DNA from: Trichopria drosophilae
Taxonomy: Eukaryota; Arthropoda; Insecta; Hymenoptera; Diapriidae
Length of the DNA: 64,000 nt
Assembly: GCA_030407085.1 (NCBI GenBank)
Contig: CM059584.1
Coordinates: 123,542,501-123,606,500, forward strand
Direction: 5' to 3'
This document shows positions 34,310 through 48,083 of the stretch, piece after piece. A model generated the notes under the pieces. The model made no database searches and was not told the DNA's origin. It saw only the letters and a program-made list of their open reading frames with translations. How positions within the stretch are numbered: the stretch's first letter is position 1; the number at the start of each line of letters is the position of its first letter. A program made the translations under genes and the position numbers.

Positions 34310-36935
34310 GTTGTATTCCGTTTGTAAAAATTCTGTTGGTTCAACATTGGCAACAATATTTTCTGCCTCGTGTTATAGTTATTCTATAAGAAAACTGCGA
34401 AGTGGTTTAAGGCTTGAAAGAAATAGTAAATCCTCAATTATTACAATGTTATGTGAATAATATGGAATGTTCTAGTAGCCGATAAATAACATTGATAGAG
34501 TTTTAATGTAATTTTACATATTTATACTATAATGGTTTCTATGCATTATTTTACCAAATTCGCTATTTAATATTTAAATATAAACTATACAATCAATGAA
34601 AAGTAACTACTATCATGATATATTATCAACTAAATTTTAAATAATACGCCACTTGCTTTGTGTTGATTTTAAAGGTTTCAGAATTAATAAACTATAAAAA
34701 GCATTCATAAAACGACTCCGCTTCGCTGTTCTTTTTACATAATTTCATAAAAATTTCATGTTACAGCGCTGAAATATTAAAATGCTAGTATTATTTACTG
34801 AATGAATAATTACAAACGCAAACTTTATACATTTCATCGTTATCCTTTTTTTATATATTTTTCAACTGAGTTTTTCACTGAAGATAATTATATTTGCAAA
34901 TGAGTGCACTTCCATGTAAATTATATGAATATTCCGTCAAAGAAAAATGCGTCAAATATTCTAATGATTATATTCCCGTGCTTTTACGCAATGCAGGTAC
35001 CATATAGTGGCCAATTTGGATGACGGTGATGCAGTTAGTCACTTAATTAACATAGTTAGGATATTGTATATTAGGTGTGCAAAGAGTAAGTTACAAAGTC
35101 ATGAAATATTTTTTGCCATATCGCAGGATGTATGTTATTTAACTCGAGATACTAGATACTTGAACCTCTACTAATACAAACCAGTTACTATAATAATATA
35201 GATCGTATTGAACTGCCTTAGCCAATCGTCAGATATAATAATACAGTATTCAGAGGATCGACTTTTCAGGTAAATTTGTTTTATAATGTTTTTGCACAAT
35301 CCCCATTCTTCGCATAACCAAACAAGAATAACTATCTTAAACAAATAATCGATTTTCATGAAGAAGATATGAAAATCTCAATTTACTCCCTCATACGCCA
35401 ATGTAAAATAAATGTTACGCCCACAAAGATGTAAAATTGGTATTTTGGCCTGCAAATCTGGGCGCAAAAACATTTGTTTATTGCAACAAAAAGGAATGTT
35501 AGTGTCATAAAACTCTATTTTTCGCCCTTGATACAAAAATAACTATTTATCAAAAGTTTATTTACTAAAAACTGTATAAATATTTTATAGAATATTCATA
35601 AATATATAAAATTGATCGATAAATTTTACTAAATATTAATGTAAATGCTGCTGTTCTAATTGTGCCTGTTTTCTAACGAAAGTGAAATGCTATATGTATA
35701 ACTATTTTGTTAGAATTGGCAATACAACAATTGAATTCGTGTATAAATATTAACCTTTTTATTATGTATATAATGTATATTACATTATTATTGGACACAT
35801 ACAAGTTGTACACTTAAAAGATAATTGTAATGTTAAACCTGTTTAGATAGAGAATTTGGATATTCTATCCCTATAAAATGATGTCAAATATTTGACATTC
35901 ATGCAATGAGTTCTAGTAAAATATCATTCTGTTATAATGAGATGTGTTTAAACTCATGCACCAATGTGTATTTGTGCTGTAACTGAGAGCAAATATGCAG
36001 GAAATCCATTTTACAATAATTGCATGAAGTTTATAATTTGTTTATTGGTTATTATAGAAATATTTCTAAATCAAATTTATATAGAAACATTTATATCAGA
36101 ACTTTACTCAGCCTTTTTACCTTGTTACTTACTTTATCAGATATAGTTCGCTTGAAGTTATAGTAGAAATTACAGCAAAGAATTTCAAATATCCAAGTTG
36201 TTTTCCATTTTAAGGTAGTTTTTATGAAAAGTTGTTTATTCGTAACTGGAACGTGTTTTGACAAAAGCACTTTTATGACATACGAGATATGGACGAAAAT
36301 ACTGTCTCACGATTAGATTGATTATTGACATTGATCGTTCACTTTTTCTGTTATAATCATTAGTATCTTTATATGAGTTTGAGACGAAATTTCGCGGGCT
36401 CGTCCGATTTTTAAATCATCAACGCTGTTCAGATGTTTTTTTCTCGAGAAGCACATTTATGAGCTCCGAAAATTTTAATAATTTAACATTGATCAAATTA
36501 AACAAAAAAATTAATACTACTCATCGTAGTTATTTGACTACCTTTTTACACTTATAAAAAGTGAAAAAATAAATAATTTTTTTGCCAAGTAGTATCCGAG
36601 CAGTATACTTTCCTGAAAAATAACTGTTTAAAGCGTAGATACTAACACTGATCAACTAATGTTTATATAATTGTATATAATTATAACTGTTAATATAATT
36701 TCTGATTTTTCATGCAGTAAACATTGCACTAGCAGATTTTTCTATCACATCTAGTCGTCAAGAAAAGTGAGGTTAAATGTGTAAAAATGCGTATTTTTGT
36801 CCGTATTTCAAAACTTTATCAATATTGAAGTTACGATGAAAGTACGAAGAGTATTTTTTGATAATAATTACAAATATTAATTTTCATCAAGTACGCAGTG
36901 AAGTCGTTGAAAAAATTATTGTATTTTTCATGATT
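34310..36935. other. AT-rich intronic sequence, nothing recognised
   Basis: Only accidental frames. No clear repeats found. Confidence 0.5.
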
Positions 36936-37283
36936 CCCTGGTAAAAATGTATAAACGCTCCACGCATGGGTCTTGAGTGGCAAACTTTCATGGGCCACGC
37001 CAAAATCGTCACGTTTTTCCCGGTAGCGCCATGCCTGCATGTATGGCACTTGCGTAGCATTCGTATGGCGCATGCTAGCAATTTAACATAACCTCATTCT
37101 ACATCGTCGGTAAAACAGAAATTATGATATGATTTTAGATTCCTTTTTATAACAGTCGCCAGGGACGCGCCAAGCAAGCGCCTAACGTGCAAACATGGCG
37201 CTACCAGGCACAACGTGACGATTCTGGCGTGGCCCTTGCAAGTTTTCCACGGAAGGCCCACGAAAGGAGTGTTTTTACCAGGG
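36936..37283. mobile_element. 348-bp foldback element with CCCTGGTAAAAA termini
   Basis: CCCTGGTAAAAA at 36936 mirrors TTTTTACCAGGG ending at 37283. The arms stay complementary for about 130 bases: GGGCCACGCCAAAATCGTCACG versus its complement near 37216-37237, and GGTAGCGCCATG versus CATGGCGCTACC. The arms are GC-rich and the loop is AT-rich. Overlapping minus-strand frames at 36831-37081 are by-products of the arm composition. Confidence 0.88.
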
Positions 37284-37654
37284 TTACTGTAAAAACAAAT
37301 ACTTAAACTGATACATCTTAAATGCAGTCAATGCATAGTGCATAAGACTGTCCTTTTCTAAGTGGTCTTATTTATATTACATCTGACTCTCAGTCTTAAA
37401 TCTAACTGAAAACTTAAAAAAGCATCGTATTACGTGTATCTTGGGTAGTTTTAAGTATCCATGCAGAAACTACATTAATAATGTAGTTTCATTTTATTAT
37501 TAAATTTATTGGTAGTGTGACTAATAAAATTCCGAAAGAATTTCTCGATATAAAATAAAAATAAAAAATAAATGAATTAACATTAAATAATTTAAATTTG
37601 AAACAATTATTTCCAAATGTTGATTTAATCGCAGATAAATTTAAAAAATCGTAT

Positions 37655-37731
37655 TTTTCCTCGCTCACATTCGAACCCGGGACTTTCGATTCTCAAATCT
37701 GGCATCTAACGACTCAGCCAATGTTGACATT
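37655..37731 (-). pseudogene. tRNA-like relic (or head of a tRNA-derived SINE)
   Basis: The minus strand carries an A-box-like TGGCTGAGTCGTTAGA, then, about 40 bases on, the B-box-like CCCGGGTTCGAAT. Together they resemble the internal Pol III promoter of a tRNA. The T-stem cannot pair properly and no clean acceptor stem is seen, so a working tRNA is unlikely. Confidence 0.55.
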
Positions 37732-37734
37732 GCA

Positions 37735-39100
37735 TAATGGTTACGAAATGATTGATAACTGAAACAATTGACTGCTTTCTGTTGAACAAAATAAAGTCAG
37801 TTATATGGTGTTTTATTTAATTACACAATTTTACGGGTTTTCGGACATTATTTTCTACTTGTAAAATATCAGTTGCAATAGATTGTTGAGGCATAAAAGT
37901 CTAATTGGAGGATTAGGTGAAAATATTCTAAATTGAATGTAGTGAAACTTTTTGAATTCTTTCCAAATATTAATCGAATATAATGCAAATTTTTTTAATG
38001 TTAATAAATTTTCTAAAATCTTATTTCTTAAATTTAATAGTATTTTTAACAATATTGTTATTTTATACAACCACTACAATGTTAGCCGCGTAACATGGAT
38101 GCTTGGCGATAAATACTTCCTTTCAAAGTAATATTGCTTAGGCAGCTCAGCTTTCGAAAAAAGTGATACCAATGAGAAGCCCCAACTTACCTACACTATA
38201 CAGAAAATGCCGCTTTTCTAGAAAATAGCTTCGGATCCAATTAAGCTCTGTATTCATTGGGAATCTCCAGAGACATTTTCTGCTAATAACTATCGATTTC
38301 TTTTTACGCTTTCCTACTGTACGACATTGTATTAACGACAATGATTCTCATGATAATAGTTCAAAGTACGAATTAAGTCGGTTTAATATGTACGTGAACT
38401 ATTCAGTTTACAAAACTATCGAAAACTAAATCTGCCGTGTGATTAAACTATGTACTACAAAAATAATGTCGCCTTTCTTAAATAACTTAAAGTTCGATCA
38501 AATAACAAGGTGCTTGTCTAATAGGTGAATAAATAAAATGATGATGATAAATAAATCAATTTTATAAAGAATGCATCCAAATTAAACGTTTCACCATTTT
38601 CATATTATATATATCCATCTGGACAGATGAAATATGACTTTAGTTGAGGCTAACTAGGATTTTCAATTGGTTCAATAAGTTTAATGATGTAATGCATACC
38701 GTGCTTCGGATGTATTCGCTTGTTCTGTATTTGTTGTTTACGAGGATGGTATTATTTTTATAAGTTTTGTACACGATTGCATTGTTGGGATAGAACCGAC
38801 AATTTACGCGTGCAATGCTTTTGTCCATTAGGTATTATGTGACTCTGTAGTTCATGCGGTTGTATGTAATCGGGGCGATTGTGCAGTATTGTCTTACGAA
38901 CACGTTCGCTAAATGATGTGCCTATTGACTATCAGTTTCTCTCGTATATGTAAACTATAATAATGCAAACAAAATAAGTCATGATTATAATTACACTTAT
39001 ATATAAAAGAAAGTGTGTGATACGTCAAAGTTACATTTTTAAAACTAACTTTTTCGTTGCTTGAAGAGGAAAACTATTTTAGGTAAGAGATTTGTTTTGG
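37735..39100. other. AT-rich intronic sequence
   Basis: Nothing recognised apart from accidental frames. Confidence 0.5.
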
Positions 39101-39119
39101 CGATTATGAAGTCAGGGTC

Positions 39120-39440
39120 AGTTTCACAAAATTCAAAATGGCGGATAGAATGTAGCTCTCAACAAAATTAAAAATATTTTTAATTTTCTGCAAACATGGT
39201 ATATTTATAGTTTTGAATGAATCCAATTACGTTGATTTTTATCGAAATTTACATTGATTTTTGTTGAGTTCATAGATATCGAACTTGATCTGTCTTTTAA
39301 ATTCTGAAATGGCGGATTCAAGATGGGGAATAATAATAATACTTAATTATTTTTAGTACAATGTTTTTTCTTTTGTTTCGGTTCATTTATGTTGGATCCT
39401 CCATTTTACATTTTGAAAATCTGAGGACAGTTTCATAATC
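39120..39440. repeat. Dispersed ATGGCGGAT-type repeat
   Basis: ATTCAAAATGGCGGAT (near 39130), AAATGGCGGATTCAAGATGG (near 39308) and TTGGATCCTCCATTTTACAT (near 39394) resemble the GGATCCGCCATTTTGAAT motif in the MITE at 22062-22491. This suggests decayed pieces of a related dispersed repeat. Confidence 0.5.
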
Positions 39441-40140
39441 AGTTACCCAGTAACCTTCTATAAACAACTTGGAGTTATTTCCAGTGTAAAGAATAAATAT
39501 TCTTTACTTTATCTTTAAAGGTTTGACTTATATCACTGCATTTTGTTATGTATAATTTCATTTCTTAAGAATACTATTTAAATATACTTTATCTATAATT
39601 GTTAATACAACCTCCTTTTCTTTGAAATTGTATTAATTAGATGGTTTTGTTATAAGGCCCTTGTTTGTTTTTAAAAATAACGATTTAACTCTTAAGACTA
39701 GTTGTCTCTAAATCATCATAAATGATTATTGGGATTATTTATAAAGGTAATTTTGAAACTACAGCTTAAAATTAATTAGGTAGATTTGTTAGGGGAATAA
39801 ATTCCTGATGAATGTAGATTTCATATGTACGATATCAGCAATCGGCATGTTCCTTTATATCGAGGAAGTTTCTTTATCTTTCTTGTTTTCGATTGTGCCA
39901 ATGTCGTGTCATTCATTTCTGTCATGTTTTAACAGTTTACAACGGAGTTATGAATATTTATTACTATTAACTCCGAAAAGTACCTACTAAATGATTTGCT
40001 CTTTCCTAGTCAACTTTAATCTCGCGTTTGCGTTATCTTTTTCAAAATTGTGTTCTGGATGAAACTATTGAGAAATCTCACGAGGTATACATATTAACGT
40101 AATATTAATATTTTAATAAATGGGCGATTTTAATATTGAT
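39440..40140. other. AT-rich intronic sequence
   Basis: Nothing recognised. Confidence 0.5.
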
Positions 40141-40144
40141 TCGT

Positions 40145-40770
40145 TTTCTCAAAGGCGGGTAAATAAATAAAGGGAATGAAAGAAGAGCGGAAGCGGTAGG
40201 AAGAGCGGGAAAATAATCGGAAAAGTTTAATGTTATATTTATCCGTGTCGAATAATTGGTTTCGTTGAAATAACTCTTTAAAATTCGTCGCGTGGGGTCA
40301 CGCCGGCGAAAAATTAATTAAAAAGTCGCGCGGGTAAACGACCGGAACTAGGCGTTAAAGTTTAAGCTTGACGATAACTCGAAACTTCTCGGCTGCCGAA
40401 TGCTTGACTGGTGCCTTTTAAGGTATTACTAAACTACCAAACTCTGGAAAAGTTCATTTTCAAAATTACCTGCGAAAAGTATTTTCATCTAACCCCGGCG
40501 CAAACGGTTCAGTCCGCTCGCGCCGATGTAATCGCGTATGTTTACTGCCAACATTTTATAATGAATACTAATTACTACACGACAATGTTCGCGTTCGTGA
40601 AGGTCCTTCGGGACCATAACTCTGCCGCCCGCTATTGTCCTGGATAAAGCGGAATCGCGCGAGGCGTTGACTCTTCCGAGCATGCCGTGGAATATTTCCA
40701 ATAAATCTGACTATACATTGACCCGCGAGAATATTAAGAATTTCTTCGTGTTCTAGATTAGCTGCAATCT
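40145..40770. other. GC/CpG-rich intronic island 5
   Basis: Purine-rich (near 40160-40210) and CpG-rich (near 40285-40345, 40490-40680) blocks. AAAAATTAATTAAAAAG (near 40309) gives a homeodomain-type core within CpG-rich flanks. Overlapping frames at 40411-40789 on both strands show no protein features. Confidence 0.4.
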
Positions 40771-40789
40771 CCCTATTTAATTTATGCAT

Positions 40790-42540
40790 ACGCCGATAAG
40801 ATGATAATAAGGTATAGTCATTTTGTCGGTAAAGATTTTCATTAGTTTATAGAAATATGTCGCATAAAATACCGAGAGAATAATATAACAAAAGTTATAA
40901 TAATCCGAAATATTCTAAGCATTATTTGTTCAACATGATTAAACCTATTCCAAAATTTAGACTGCCCTTCGTTTTATATCCTACGAAAAATATCCTATAA
41001 GATTATTGTATTATATAAGAAATTGATAAAAATAATCGCAGAACATAAAACTTTTTCTTTTAAAGTGGAATGATGCTCGGCTGACCATATATGACCGTAA
41101 CTACTTGCATTTATAACGATCTTAATCATTCTTCTGATTTTCGTGTGTTTCATACATCAGGTTTGCGATTTTACATTTTGTAAACAGAATCTTGAAATTC
41201 TTGTTCAATAAATAGTGTTTACTTTGAACCTTTTCTTGGTACTAGAAATAAAATATGGCTTGTATTCCCTAGTAAATCGGTTACGTATTGAAGGCGCTAT
41301 ACATAAGAAATATATTTTAATGAATATTTCCAATATTCAACAACTATACTACGTAAAATACTTAGTTAATACCAACACTTTTGATAGAACCAAACATTAT
41401 AATAATAACAGTAATTCGACAAATTGTTTAAATTACATCATTTATGTAGTACATATCACAGCAAGGTATACGTATTTCGGGACCAGGCAACATAACCTCG
41501 AATATTATTCTGTTACTATATATTACAATAAGAGGATTCCGAGGTTCCCCCCAAAATGGCTTTCTGCTATTCAAATACAAACTTTTGATTATCTAAGAAG
41601 ATTTCAAAGTTCTTAAACTCAAAATAACATTATTTATGGAATTCAATTAACTATAATAACTTTTCTAAGATAGGTGTTGTTAATTACTACAGTTTTATAT
41701 GTTATAGTACTCGTGTTCAATCGTCGGCGTATCTTTACAAAAATAGAAATAAAAGTCTTACATGAATAAGGAATGTCAATTTAATTTTACATTTATGATT
41801 TCAGAACAGTGATACATGAAAAATTAATACACTTTTTAAACAACTTATACTTATTCACTGCAACACAATCTAAATATCACTTATTTACTTAGTGAATTGC
41901 TGTATTTTTAATTGAAATGGTAATCGAAGCAGTAATGAGTAAATCACGCGCGGACAATATTAAGTAGTTACAGTCGTGTATGGACGGCCCGATTACTTGT
42001 TGAATATGACGATATCACTATCCTCATTTTTCTTAGAACACAAATGTAATAGAATGGCCATATTTATATATTTTGTGACATTATGTAATCTTGAATGACT
42101 TTTATCCTTAAGAAGATTTACAAGACAGTATTGGCACAGATGATCGTCTCGTTTTGTGTAACTGGTTATATACGATTGAACGCCAATAATCCCAGTATTT
42201 ACCGGCTTATCGGAGTTTGGGTTTAGTACTGTGAGCATTTCGATGTCGAATTGACGTCTACTACCAAAACAACTTAGTCTATCATAGATCGAAGACTTTT
42301 TCGAAGATTGAAGTTTTATCTTGAATAAAACTTGATTAAAATAAGTGTTTAATTAGACAGTTAAATATGTCTTATAAAAGTCAAATAAATTTTTTTGGAG
42401 ACGCTAGTATAATGTAAATGAAATCTGACTTAAAGCAGAGAAAATCAGTTTTATTCCTCAGAAACGTTATTTCTATAACTCTTCTTAAATAAGACCGTAA
42501 CTTATAATGTAATTTTACAAAACTTATAAAGTTTGCGCTG
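40790..42540. other. AT-rich intronic sequence
   Basis: A 133-codon frame (41215-41616) is present but has no recognisable motif and is rich in N, Y, I and L as expected from AT-rich DNA. I do not call it a gene. Confidence 0.45.
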
Positions 42541-43010
42541 TTATTAGAAATTAAAGTGCAAAACTACGCGAATTCGTCCAGCGCCCGCCGGCTTGTTTCG
42601 GGCTAATTTCACCAGGTCATATCATTTCGCCCCATTCTCTCCGGCTCTATTAAAACTGCCCGTTGAGATACGATTCTCCAGCTGGGTTATCTTTGGCCGG
42701 TGCCGCGCTGTCTGCCTCCGCCGCATATACATTGGGAACACGTTGCTCGTACGTTTAAAGGATCTTCGTCCGGGGATCCTACAATGTCTGCTGCATTTTT
42801 TACTATTCGTCGTTATGTTTTATTTTCTTTTCCCCATCTATTTTTTACATTTTTGTTTAAATAAAACTTTTATTTTTCTCCGTTTCGTCCTCGTCTATAT
42901 ATCTCTTCACGATTTAATTAAGTCGAACGCGCTCTTAAGGCTTTCAGAAATCTTTCATCTTGTAAATGATTTGCATAAGAAATTGGCGTTTCATTCGATC
43001 AAATAATCTT
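42540..43010. other. GC-rich intronic island 6
   Basis: The GC-rich part is 42560-42790, followed by a pyrimidine-rich tract. The 137-codon plus-strand frame 42593-43006 spans it. Its second half is a hydrophobic run due to T-rich DNA, so I doubt that it is coding. Candidate regulatory element or unrecognised exon. Confidence 0.35.
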
Positions 43011-44290
43011 CTGTGATCATAACTCTATTATTACAGGTTTGAATATTTTTTCAATACTGTTTTATTCGTGATATTGAATACTTATTAAATTTCTTTACCT
43101 CTTTACTTTTAATAATTTAATTTGAGTGAAAACGACTTAAAGGCTGCGTATATACTAGATTTCTTTTGGTTAATTAATAACTTCGTCTATTTGATGTCAC
43201 CCGTGTGGAATTCCTTCCAGTATAGCGCTTCGACCAGCCTGGCCTCACGTGTGCAGCACATTGAAAAAAAATTGAAAAACATAAATAAATTAACGACTGC
43301 AATTAATGTATATTAAATACGCAGTTTCAATTAATTTACCAATTTAGGCTTGTTTAGAACCGAAAATCGAAATACAGTGTCATGGAATATTGTTGGATTT
43401 CATTCAAACTACCCGCACCAAAAAGTTGGTTGCCCTTGCGCAATTCCTATAAAATATTAAAGGAGATTTGTAATTCGAATGCAAAAACGATTTGAATTAT
43501 TTTTAATGGTACTATACCTACAATCCATTTTAGAAAATATTGATTAATAGCCTCAGTTTTGTTCTTCCTGAACTGGTGATATCTAGCTGGAGTCCTGCTG
43601 CATCGTTATCCATCTGTCCACATTGGCATATTTATATGTATGCATTTATACTTTTTGTGAGGTATAAAATAACTCTAATTTATAATTCATCTAAATTTCA
43701 TATATATTGTGGGTACTTCATTTACGGGATGTTTTATACTGAAAGGTTTCCTATAATTCATGTGACATTTACAAGATGTCCTGCAAAAAGTGAAGGTATC
43801 AAGTTTTATTCAAATAATGGAGCATCATCGATATAAAATTTGACCTAGAACAATATCTCTGTTATATACCAAGAATGTATAACATATATATACAACATGT
43901 GTACCGGATGCTTAAAAATTTTCAAATATTTCACGGCATACTACTGGTGTTTTCTTATTGGGAACACTCATGACGTCTTCTCTTCGCCGATCCAAGCAAT
44001 ACCAACTCGAAGAATATCGAAGGATTCTTGCAATTTGCAGAAATATTTGCAGCTTTATCGCATCATTATCACTTGCATCCTCTGGTCGACTCAAGTAATT
44101 TTCCCCTCAATGGAATTTCCGTTTTATTACAGTTTTATGGTAAAAAATACTAGTGAGTGATGAAACAGATATTAGCTTTTTATTTGATCACTGGCTTAAT
44201 AAAGAATGTATCATAACATCAATAGCAGAGCATTCAGCGAAATGCAATAAAGATGCCGAGATATGTACTCAATGTTTTAATTATTTTCGC
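43010..44290. other. AT-rich intronic sequence
   Basis: Nothing recognised; frames here look accidental. Confidence 0.5.
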
Positions 44291-44297
44291 AGATTAT

Positions 44298-45352
44298 AGG
44301 ATTCCGTCTGACTCATGCATGTTTGTTGTTAATATGTAAATGTATATTGATGTTTTGGTTAACACTGGTCGACAAAATTGAAGCATTTAACATTTCGGGG
44401 ATGAAAATAGCTAAAATTTTTCAATTTTGGGTTTCTGAATCCGAATCCAGTAATAACAAAATTTGATTAGCTCTTGTTTCCAAGATATATGGGGTCAAAG
44501 TTCGAAAAAACGTCGTTTTCTACTATGTTTGATGAGACATACCTTTTGACGGAGACGAGGTAAGGATTTCAGTAATGGCTTAAAATAATGCACGTAACTT
44601 CGGCTTTATAGAAAAATGTAACACAAGAAAAAAAAACTTTGCCATGAGAGGTCCTTTTTCTCTATGCATCAAAAGAATGTCTGATCTTGTACGGGTGCAA
44701 CTACTGCAACTTTTGCGGTTTTTAATCAAATTTTGTATAAAAGGGTTTTTGTGGTCGCTAGTTGAAAATCTCAACTCATATTTTGGAAAATAAGAATAGC
44801 GGACCCAAGATGACGGCCAAAAATTAAAATGTTATTATTCTTCATTAAAATTGAACGTAGAGTTTTTTTTGAAACCTATCAAAAACCCTCGTATACCAAA
44901 TTTCATTAAAAACTGTTCATCACAAAAATGTGAACCGTAATAGTTCCCGCTCGCCTAATAGTTTTATTTAAAGCACAATAGTTGCAGTAGTTACAGTTGT
45001 ACAAGGTCGGACCCGTATTTCATGCATGCAGAAAAATGACCATTCAAGGAAAATTTGTTTTTTAATTATGTTACATTTTTCTCCCATAAAGTCGAAGTTA
45101 TAATCATTATTTTAAGTAATTACTGAAGTCCTTACCTCGTCTCTATCAAAAGATATGCTTCCTCAAACATAGTATAAAACAAATTTTGACCCCATACATC
45201 TAGGAAACTCATAAATAGCAAAATTGATAAATGTTAGCTATTTTCATCTCCGAAAGATTAAATTGCTTCAATTTTGTCGAACAGTGTCATCCAAAACATC
45301 AATATACATTTACTTATTAATATCAAACATATATGAGTCAAACGTAATCCTA
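44298..45352. mobile_element. Foldback element G, sharing ends with the element at 57562-58714
   Basis: The arms (about 44298-44640 and 45020-45352) are imperfect inverted copies. ACACTGGTCGACAAAATTG mirrors CAATTTTGTCGAACAGTGT, TGATGTTTT mirrors AAAACATCA, and GAGACGAGGTAAGGA mirrors TCCTTACCTCGTCTC. The interior shares GAATCCGAATCC and TTAGCTCTTGTTT with element H. Pairing extends about 60 bases beyond the ACACTGG ends, so the duplicated unit includes some flank. Confidence 0.82.
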
Positions 45353-45479
45353 TCAGTTGTCCATTGGTGTAATTGATAAATAATAATGATTTAATCTCAA
45401 AATAATAAGATGAAATAAACGAGAAACCTGATATTTTCAATTAATAAGGGTATTGAATAATTCTTTACGACTGCTTTAA

Positions 45480-46340
45480 ACAGCATTATTTGAATTTATT
45501 TGTATGTAGCTTTCGCAATTTACTTTCCAAATCCTTCCGTAGAACACAATGGATGAATATGACTTTAGAAGGAACGTTAAACCCTTTTGGTGAGTGTAAA
45601 ACCTCGGTTACAGCATTATGCTTGCTGTACAGGCGGTTGGCGGAAAAAAGAGCAATATGCGAAACAAACAACGACACAGCCATATACGCCAGTTTCACGT
45701 ACGCCTTTGGCTCCCATGGAAATTCGCACAGCATACCCTATCGGAGGTTCTAAATTTGGTGGCAGGAAATGCAAAAAGATAAAGAGACCTGAGAGGGTTG
45801 TTATTTTCCCGTCAATTCTAGTAGTTGTTGCCGAACAAAAAATTTCAAAAAAACTCAAGTGTCAAAATAATCATGCCCTGACATGCATCTACGTCGATGT
45901 TTTGCTCGGATACATGGCGGTACAGTCACCGTCGACAAATCGTGCAAAATTCGAGTCAGCCGTGGCATCACAAGTGTTGAATTCCCATTATCGCGTCACG
46001 TCAAGTTACCTCCTCACCCCCCTTACCATGGCACATGGATAAATGCCACGGGCGTGATCGGATGTGTCGGATAGCACATGGTGTTATATATATATCGAGA
46101 AAGGTATGGAGAACGCGCACGCGAATGCGAATATTCACGTTTGACAATAGAAATATCTCGCTCATAGTGAGTCGAGAAGAAAAATGGTTAGTCAGTGAAC
46201 GCGAACGTTAACTGTTTACTCCGTTAAAAAAAAAAGCTCGAGTGACGTGGAGGCACCGCGTCCTGAATTTTCGGGCAAATAAAACGATGGGATGATTTCA
46301 AAAGTATTGACTGCGTTGGTTGTAAATTTTAATGGGTCAG
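45480..46340. other. GC/CpG-rich intronic island 7, the largest
   Basis: About 850 bases of GC-richer sequence with five overlapping frames on both strands (up to 151 codons, 45587-46042). None carries a known domain, and the number of competing frames argues for composition rather than coding. CpG-rich motifs such as GAACGCGCACGCGAATGCG (near 46113) are present. Candidate regulatory element, distal promoter or unrecognised exon. Confidence 0.4.
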
Positions 46341-48060
46341 CCAAGCTGAGTTTGAGCACGATTAACGTATTTTAAAAATGACAAGTTAGAAAAAAAGCAA
46401 TTAAGTAAAGCGGGGATGCCACTGAAAGTTCCTGAAACTACTAATATTAGGATTTTACGTCACCTGTCGATTAAGTAAATATTTTTAAAAATTATAACAA
46501 TTTACTTTCGATGAAATTTTGGAGTCAATAAAACTAAATCTTTTGTCATGGGTATTTGTATGTTATCTGATTTGAAATTTTTGTTTGTTGGTCAATATGT
46601 CACCTCGTATAAAAATTACATTACATTTTTACGTTACAATTTACTATTTTTTGCCATAATTATCAAATTTTTGTCGCCAATTCATTATGGAAGTCTCCTT
46701 CTTCACTTCTTACAACACATTCGACAAATTAGCTATCACGTCATACCTATCACTATCTCTGTAAACGCATCAAATGCATGTGTATCTGCATACATTCCAT
46801 GTCACTTATTTGCCCCTGTTAGGCAAATGAATGTTGTCGAATCTATTGGACATTGTGACGGAAGTTACGTAAATTCATATTCCACTAACGTTACAGCAAA
46901 ATGGCAAGAAAGATAACTCCACTAATTGTGAGAATCCTGTAGTTTTTACAAAACCCATTTTATGATTAATAATTTGTAAAAAAATATTTAAAAAAATTAA
47001 TTTTATTCACGGCGCTATAATATCCATGGAGTTTTTATAAGACAAAACAAAAGACAGCTTACCATTTTTATTATAAATAAATAATAGTTTCATACGATTG
47101 ATATGTAGGAATTAACCAACATCATTTCCTGTTTTGCTGCTGCAAAATTATAGCGGCTTTTATTAATTTAAAAAGAACTATAAATGTATTAAAAAGTAAT
47201 GAAATTTGAGACTGAAAAGTAATGAAAATTACTTTCCTGTAATAAATTACTACGCTCTTTATTTTTCGAACATTTGTCAAGCCTGCTATTGCATTACAAT
47301 GATTAACCTATCCAATAATTATATCGTATTAAACAAATATTGATGTAATTAAATCTATCATTAATACCACTCATTAGAAAATTCGCAACAAATGTCTTGT
47401 GTAATATTGATGCAACTATTCATGTATTGACAATTATAACTTCTATTCTATTTATATAGCTTCCTCTTTTACGGTATAGACAATATTTAAATAGCATGAA
47501 TCTTTAATATGCTTTCAAGGCGAAAGTTACTGGAAAATCATAACAAATGGAAGGTTGCAAAGAAATTATTAAAGCGCCCGTTTTTAATGATTCACTTTAA
47601 TTGGTAACTCTTTAGAGGCAAGCAGAAATACGAAAACATTGACTTTTATTGAATCAAGAAATTTGCGGGTTGTGGGCAGTTTCGTTTTTGGTACACAGCT
47701 TTGAATTAAATGCATATTATATTTGTGGATACCCCTAACAATTAGTCTGCTATAAGTGGAAAATTATGATGAAAAACAAACAGGAAAATAATAAAACGAA
47801 CATTTATTTCCTTTCGAATCTATCTATATAAATTCCTTTGATAATTTTATTTTCCGCGACAAAATTAGTATTTTATATATAAAACGATGCTGAAATCCGT
47901 GTGAAAATTGTCCACTTTTGGGTTTTAAAGGGCTATGTCAACGTAAAGAACAATATTATACAGCTTCTTCAACGTAAACATACACATTATAACAATGTTA
48001 TCTCCACAGTGTGGATTGAAAAGGAGTTTTTATAGCTACCATAAAATTATGTGACACAAA
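46340..48060. other. AT-rich intronic sequence
   Basis: The 122-codon frame 46548-46916 has no recognisable features. Nothing else seen. Confidence 0.45.
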
Positions 48061-48083
48061 AACATTATTTGTTGGTAGATTAC

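Noticed and set aside
37855..38070. Short minus-strand frame of 71 codons
   Set aside because: Low-complexity, AT-driven composition with no supporting signal.
41215..41616. 133-codon plus-strand open frame
   Set aside because: Rich in N, Y, I and L as expected from AT-rich DNA, with no motif, no splice context and no repeat support.
42593..43006. 137-codon frame across GC island 6 as a membrane protein
   Set aside because: The hydrophobic run comes from a T-rich tract. There is no family resemblance and the frame starts without context.
45587..46042. 151-codon frame in GC island 7 as a gene
   Set aside because: Four other frames overlap the same DNA on both strands. GC composition alone explains the lack of stops.
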